The notes under the pieces: model-generated
Databases searched by the model: none
The model's input: only the letters and a program-made list of their open reading frames with translations
Told to the model about the DNA's origin: nothing
Shown: one piece after another, positions 15,143 to 18,754 of the stretch
Position numbering within the stretch: position 1 is the stretch's first letter
Layout: each line of letters opens with the position of its first letter
Translations under genes and position numbers: made by a program
Assembly (NCBI GenBank): GCA_002083595.1
Contig: MSXT01000050.1
Location: 1 to 18,754, forward strand
Direction of reading: 5' to 3'
Source: Proteobacteria bacterium ST_bin16
GTDB lineage: Bacteria > Pseudomonadota > Gammaproteobacteria > Burkholderiales > Nitrosomonadaceae
Length of the DNA stretch: 18,754 bases

Positions 15143-17659
15143 ATGAGTAAATCGCTGATTATTGCAGAAAAACCTTCTGTCGCAGCGGATATCGCGCGGG
15201 CATTGGGCGGCTTTACCAAACACACGGATTACTTTGAGAGCGATCAATACGTGGTCTCTTCCGCGGTAGGTCATTTGCTTGAGCTTGTCATTCCGGAAGA
15301 ATACGAAGTCAAACGCGGCAAATGGAGTTTTGCCAATTTGCCGGTCATTCCGCCGCATTTTGATTTGAATCCGATCGAGAAAACTTCCGCGCGGCTGAAA
15401 CTTCTCAGCAAGCTCATCAAGCGCAAGGATATCGAAACGCTCATCAATGCCTGTGACGCGGGACGCGAAGGCGAATTGATCTTTTACTATATTCTGCGGC
15501 ATGTCGGCACAAGTAAGCCGGTAAAGCGCCTCTGGCTGCAATCGATGACCCCCGATGCCATACGCGATGGATTCACCCGGTTACTGGATAACTCGGCTGT
15601 GCAATCACTGGCTGAAGCAGCGGTCAGCCGGTCGGAATCGGATTGGCTGGTCGGTATTAACGGTACGCGCGCCATGACTGCGTTTAACTCGCAGGAAGGT
15701 GGGTTCCACAAAACCACTGTGGGACGGGTACAAACACCGACATTGGCGATTCTGGTCGAGCGCGAAGAAAAAATTAAAAAATTCCGCCCGCAGAATTATT
15801 GGGAGATTCACGGCACGTTTGAAGCCAGTAATGGCATTTACACCGGCCGGTGGTTTGATGACAAATTCAACAAGGACAAAGCCACCCAGGAAGCAAAGCC
15901 TGAACGGTTATGGGAACAAAAACAAGCTGAGGCCATTCGCGACAAATGCCAAGGAAAACCGGGGCACGTTAGCGAAGAAAGCAAACCCAGCAAAGAAATC
16001 TGCCCATTGCTCTACGATCTGACCAGTTTGCAACGCGATGCCAACAGCCGCTTCGGCTTTTCCGCCAAAACAACCCTCGGTCTGGCGCAGGCCTTGTATG
16101 AGAAACACAAAGTACTGACTTATCCGCGTACGGACTCACGTGCCCTGCCGGAAGATTATATCGCCACCGTCAAAGACACTTTGCTCAGTCTGGAAAATAC
16201 GGATTATGGCAAATTTGCCCGGCAAGTCCTGGCATCCAGCTGGGTTGTTCCGAACAAACGCATTTTCAATAACGCCAAGATCTCGGATCACTTTGCCATC
16301 ATTCCGACCTCGTTAAATCCGACCAAATTAAACGAAATCGAAGCCAAGCTGTACGATTTGGTCACCAAGCGTTTCTTGGCCATTTTCTTTCCTGCCGCTG
16401 AATTCCTAGTCACTACCCGCATCACCCGGGTTGAAAATGAACCCTTCAAAACGGAAGGCAAGGTCATGGTCAATCCGGGCTGGCAAGCGGTTTACGGCAA
16501 GTCTGTCAAACCGGATGATCAGGAAGAAGATACAACACTCGTGGCCATTACGCCCGGTGAATCCATTACCACCCAAGCGATCGAAATGATCGCCAACCAG
16601 ACCCGGCCACCGGCACGATTCAATGAAGCGACACTGCTTTCGGCGATGGAAGGTGCGGGCAAACTGGTCGAAGATGAAGAATTGCGTGCGGCGATGAATG
16701 CCAAGGGATTAGGAACTCCGGCAACACGGGCAGCGATTATCGAGGGATTGGTATTTGAAAATTATATCCAACGGATGGGCCGGGAACTGCACCCGACAGC
16801 CAAAGCTTTTTCCTTGATCACGCTATTGCGCGGCCTCAAGATCCCTGAATTGATATCACCTGAGTTAACCGGCAACTGGGAATCCCAGCTGCGCCAAATT
16901 GAACAGGGCAATCTTAAACGCACCGCATTCATGGAAAAAATTGCCGAAATGACACGGCATATCGTGGAGCAAGCCAAAACGCATCGCGGCGAAACCATTG
17001 CGGGGGACTTTGCAACCCTCCAATCCCCATGCCCTAAATGTAGCGGAACCATGCATGAAACCTATAAAAAGTTTCAATGCCAGAAATGCGACTTCGCGCT
17101 ATGGAAAATTCTGGCGGGCCGTCAGTTTGAAGTGGAAGAGATGGAAACGCTCATTACCCAGCGGGAAGTCGGTCCACTACAAGGCTTCCGGAGCAAAATG
17201 GGGCAGCTGTTCAATGCCATGATCAAACTCACCGACACGTTTGAGATGAAATTTGATTTTGGCAACAATAATGACAATCACGAAGAAGTCGATTTCAGCG
17301 GCCAAACATCCTTGGGCAAGTGTCCGAAATGCAGTCATGCGGTGTATGAACACGGCTTACAGTATGTTTGCGAGAAATCTACCGGCGCTAACCGTACCTG
17401 CGATTTTAAAACCGGCAAAATCATCCTTGAACGCCCGATAGAACAGGAACAAATCACCAAACTGCTGGAAACCGGAAGAACTGATCTGCTGACCAAATTC
17501 ATTTCCAAGAAAGGTAAGCCTTTCTCAGCCTATTTGGTCAGAAATACGGATGGAAAAATAGGTTTCGAGTTTGAGCAGAAAGCGCCCAAGAAAGCAGCCG
17601 GAACAAAATCTAAAACGAAGCAAGCGAAAACCCCTGCGGCCGACAGTACAACCTCATGA
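15143..17659 (+). CDS. topB: Type IA DNA topoisomerase, topoisomerase III-like, with two C-terminal zinc fingers
   Basis: Cuts and passes one DNA strand to relax or decatenate DNA. The predicted protein is 838 residues, longer than E. coli TopB (about 650). The TOPRIM domain starts AEKPSVAAD with Glu9; its acidic motif reads CDAGREGELIF with Asp105 but Gly107 where DxD would have the second Asp. The cleavage motif TYPRTDSRALP gives active-site Tyr327, and SDHFAIIPT and GLGTPATRA are typical family blocks. The C-terminus has two Cys4-type modules (Cys630, 633, 646, 649 and Cys727, 730, 743, 753), each followed by a topoisomerase C-terminal repeat, then a Lys-rich tail. ATG 15143 gives the family start MSKSLIIAEKPS; the ATG at 15122 would add a seven-residue extension. 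It follows smg by 163 bases. TopB versus TopA naming rests on motif flavour. Confidence 0.92.
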   Translation: MSKSLIIAEKPSVAADIARALGGFTKHTDYFESDQYVVSSAVGHLLELVIPEEYEVKRGKWSFANLPVIPPHFDLNPIEKTSARLKLLSKLIKRKDIETLINACDAGREGELIFYYILRHVGTSKPVKRLWLQSMTPDAIRDGFTRLLDNSAVQSLAEAAVSRSESDWLVGINGTRAMTAFNSQEGGFHKTTVGRVQTPTLAILVEREEKIKKFRPQNYWEIHGTFEASNGIYTGRWFDDKFNKDKATQEAKPERLWEQKQAEAIRDKCQGKPGHVSEESKPSKEICPLLYDLTSLQRDANSRFGFSAKTTLGLAQALYEKHKVLTYPRTDSRALPEDYIATVKDTLLSLENTDYGKFARQVLASSWVVPNKRIFNNAKISDHFAIIPTSLNPTKLNEIEAKLYDLVTKRFLAIFFPAAEFLVTTRITRVENEPFKTEGKVMVNPGWQAVYGKSVKPDDQEEDTTLVAITPGESITTQAIEMIANQTRPPARFNEATLLSAMEGAGKLVEDEELRAAMNAKGLGTPATRAAIIEGLVFENYIQRMGRELHPTAKAFSLITLLRGLKIPELISPELTGNWESQLRQIEQGNLKRTAFMEKIAEMTRHIVEQAKTHRGETIAGDFATLQSPCPKCSGTMHETYKKFQCQKCDFALWKILAGRQFEVEEMETLITQREVGPLQGFRSKMGQLFNAMIKLTDTFEMKFDFGNNNDNHEEVDFSGQTSLGKCPKCSHAVYEHGLQYVCEKSTGANRTCDFKTGKIILERPIEQEQITKLLETGRTDLLTKFISKKGKPFSAYLVRNTDGKIGFEFEQKAPKKAAGTKSKTKQAKTPAADSTTS

Positions 17660-17720
17660 TGTATAGGGTGTGCAGCGCTGGTTTAATATCAGCCCGCCAG
17701 CACATCGGAAAGCAAGTAAC

Positions 17721-17758
17721 AAAAAATTTCCGGGCATCAGCATGCGCTAATGACCCGG
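17721..17758 (-). terminator. Rho-independent terminator for the 82-residue membrane-protein gene
   Basis: On the minus strand CCGGG, CAU and AGC pair with GCU, AUG and CCCGG around a GCAU loop (17758-17730), with one bulged U and one U-G wobble. AAA and then six U residues (17726-17721) follow. It starts 25 bases after the stop codon at 17784. On the plus strand no U-run follows, so it does not serve topB equally. Confidence 0.8.
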
Positions 17759-17783
17759 ACAATTAATACTTCAAATACGGTTT

Positions 17784-18032
17784 TTATGCGCTATAAAAGT
17801 TAAGGACGTATTTGAGCACACCGCTGGAACCCATGATAATCATGATGAGTCCGCCTACAATCGCCGTACCCTCAAGAATAATCGATCCGAATGCTCGTGC
17901 GGTATTTTCAAACTCTTCCTCACCCATTTCATTTCTGCGTCTCTCTCTACGATTCTTTACCCACAACTGCAACCAGATAGCCACGGGGATCATTAGCAAA
18001 GAAAACATTAAAACAATTTCTGCATCTTCCAT
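17784..18032 (-). CDS. Small two-helix membrane protein, unknown function
   Basis: Not recognised with confidence. The predicted protein is 82 residues with two strong membrane helices: about 6-25 (IVLMFSLLMIPVAIWLQLWV) and about 52-76 (ILEGTAIVGGLIMIIMG...). The connecting loop is highly charged, basic first (KNRRERRR) and then acidic (GEEEFE). By the positive-inside rule the loop is cytoplasmic and both ends are outside, a helical hairpin. The gene looks real: AGAGG lies seven bases before the ATG and a strong terminator follows the stop. It is monocistronic, convergent with topB and divergent from aroA. The first helix plus charged stretch vaguely recalls PspB, but PspB has no second helix and the resemblance is weak. 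Confidence 0.75.
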   Translation of the reverse strand: MEDAEIVLMFSLLMIPVAIWLQLWVKNRRERRRNEMGEEEFENTARAFGSIILEGTAIVGGLIMIIMGSSGVLKYVLNFYSA

Positions 18033-18057
18033 TCATCAACCTCTTTTATATAAAGTG

Positions 18058-18075
18058 TCTTTTTTGTAAAAAAGA
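18058..18075. repeat. AT-rich palindrome upstream of the small membrane-protein gene
   Basis: TCTTTTTT and AAAAAAGA flank a two-base GT centre, 25 bases before the 82-codon gene. A second, looser inverted pair, GATAGATT (18074-18081) and AATCTATC (18126-18133), lies further upstream. Either could be an operator in this 204-base divergent region before aroA; low-complexity sequence is an equally good explanation. I found no clear promoter for either gene here. Confidence 0.3.
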
Positions 18076-18236
18076 TAGATTACCTCAAACGCGATAGTTT
18101 AATAAAGATTTTTCCAAATGCAATAAATCTATCCAAACAATTTCCATAGAACTGGCACTCCCCGAGAATCAATAAAATTACGTTCCGGCTATCTTTATGG
18201 GATATCATCTAACACTTTTTACTACCGTATACGACC

Positions 18237-18754
18237 ATGGAATGGCTTGACCTCCCATTTGCCAAGAATGCTCAAGGCACCGTGCAATTACCCGGATCAA
18301 AGAGTATCTCGAATCGCATTCTTTTGCTTGCCGCATTGGCGGAAGGCGCCACGGAAATTCATGACTTATTGGCTTCCGACGACACCGCCCGTATGCTGGA
18401 TGCACTTACCCGCTTAGGTGTACCCATCACGCACACGGGCAATAATGATTACACGATCGCTGGAGGAGAAGGCGTATTCCCGGTCAAAGATGCCGACCTT
18501 TTTCTCGGCAATGCCGGCACTGCTTTCCGCCCTTTGGTGGCGGTATTATCTTTGGTGCATGGGCATTATCGTTTATCCGGCGTACCGCGTATGCATGAAC
18601 GGCCGATTGCGGACTTGGTCGATGCCTTGCGGCAATTGGGCGCAGACATCCATTACCTGGGCAATCCCGGCTTTCCTCCCGTAGAGATCAGACCGGCCGC
18701 ACTGCTTGACCAGACTGGTATTCAAACCGTGACAGTTAAAGGCGATGTTTCCAG
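18237..18754 (+). CDS. aroA: EPSP synthase, N-terminal part (cut by window edge)
   Basis: 3-phosphoshikimate 1-carboxyvinyltransferase: joins shikimate 3-phosphate and phosphoenolpyruvate in the shikimate pathway to aromatic amino acids. The visible 172 residues are about 40% of the usual 430. PGSKSISNR (19-27) contains the Lys, Ser and Arg that bind shikimate 3-phosphate. LGNAGTAFRPL holds the PEP-binding loop, with Phe where many family members have Met. RMHERPIADLVDALRQLG is the next conserved block. The ATG at 18237 gives the normal N-terminus, though no clear Shine-Dalgarno precedes it. The gene is not fused to or preceded by tyrA or hisC; it is first in its direction after a divergent small gene. 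In betaproteobacteria cmk and rpsA often follow, but that is outside the window. Confidence 0.96.
   Translation, partial: MEWLDLPFAKNAQGTVQLPGSKSISNRILLLAALAEGATEIHDLLASDDTARMLDALTRLGVPITHTGNNDYTIAGGEGVFPVKDADLFLGNAGTAFRPLVAVLSLVHGHYRLSGVPRMHERPIADLVDALRQLGADIHYLGNPGFPPVEIRPAALLDQTGIQTVTVKGDVS

Noticed and set aside
15064..15150. A 28-codon plus-strand frame (MFATLIHQ...) that ends in an ATGAGTAA overlap with the topB start, like a coupled leader peptide.
   Set aside because: No Shine-Dalgarno sequence, no amino-acid bias and no attenuator structure; an overlap of this kind is common by chance in a 163-base spacer.
17675..17705. GCTGG/CCAGC inverted repeat just after topB as a topB terminator.
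   Set aside because: Only a five-base stem with a long loop and no following U-run on the plus strand.
18152..18170. TGGCAC upstream of aroA resembling a sigma54 -24 element.
   Set aside because: The required GC of the -12 element is absent at the correct distance (GA instead).

Overview
The window is a stretch of ordinary bacterial chromosome with GC near 50%. It is dense with housekeeping genes and has no tRNA or rRNA genes, insertion sequences, prophage genes or CRISPR arrays. Gene order and protein sequences point to a betaproteobacterium. The order tkt-gap-pgk-pyk next to a def-fmt-rsmB-DUF4390-ntrY-ntrX block and a LysM-dprA-smg-topoisomerase block suggests a Nitrosomonas-like ammonia oxidiser. 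That assignment is inference from remembered gene order and protein flavour, not from a database search.

Layout: (1) Positions 1-4974, minus strand: a central-carbon/Calvin-cycle cluster transcribed tkt -> gap -> pgk -> pyk, with pyk cut by the window edge. A good sigma70-type promoter lies upstream of tkt, and the tkt-gap and gap-pgk spacers contain RNA hairpins that could set the stoichiometry of the enzymes. (2) Positions 5163-12207, minus strand: def, fmt, rsmB, a DUF4390 protein, ntrY and ntrX. fmt/rsmB overlap by 8 nt and DUF4390/ntrY share a TGATG junction. This joins translation initiation (formylation and deformylation), rRNA modification and a two-component system. ntrX has its own candidate promoter. 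(3) Positions 12304-17659, plus strand, divergent from def: a secreted LysM protein, dprA, smg and a type IA topoisomerase (topoisomerase III-like). (4) Positions 17784-18032, minus strand: a small two-helix membrane protein of unknown function with its own strong terminator. (5) Positions 18237-18754, plus strand: the 5' part of aroA.

No spacer between genes exceeds 300 bases; the largest is the 204-base divergent region before aroA. I found no clearly new multi-gene system. The most distinctive feature is the NtrX protein: receiver and DNA-binding domains look intact, but the AAA+ core has lost the Walker A lysine, the normal Walker B acidic pair, the GAFTGA loop and the usual arginine finger. 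Next in interest are the hairpins within the carbon cluster, the unrecognised 82-residue membrane protein, and a topoisomerase whose TOPRIM DxD motif reads D-A-G.

Start codons were moved from the longest open frames where a Shine-Dalgarno sequence or family alignment demanded it (pgk, tkt, ntrX, ntrY, DUF4390, def, LysM, topB).
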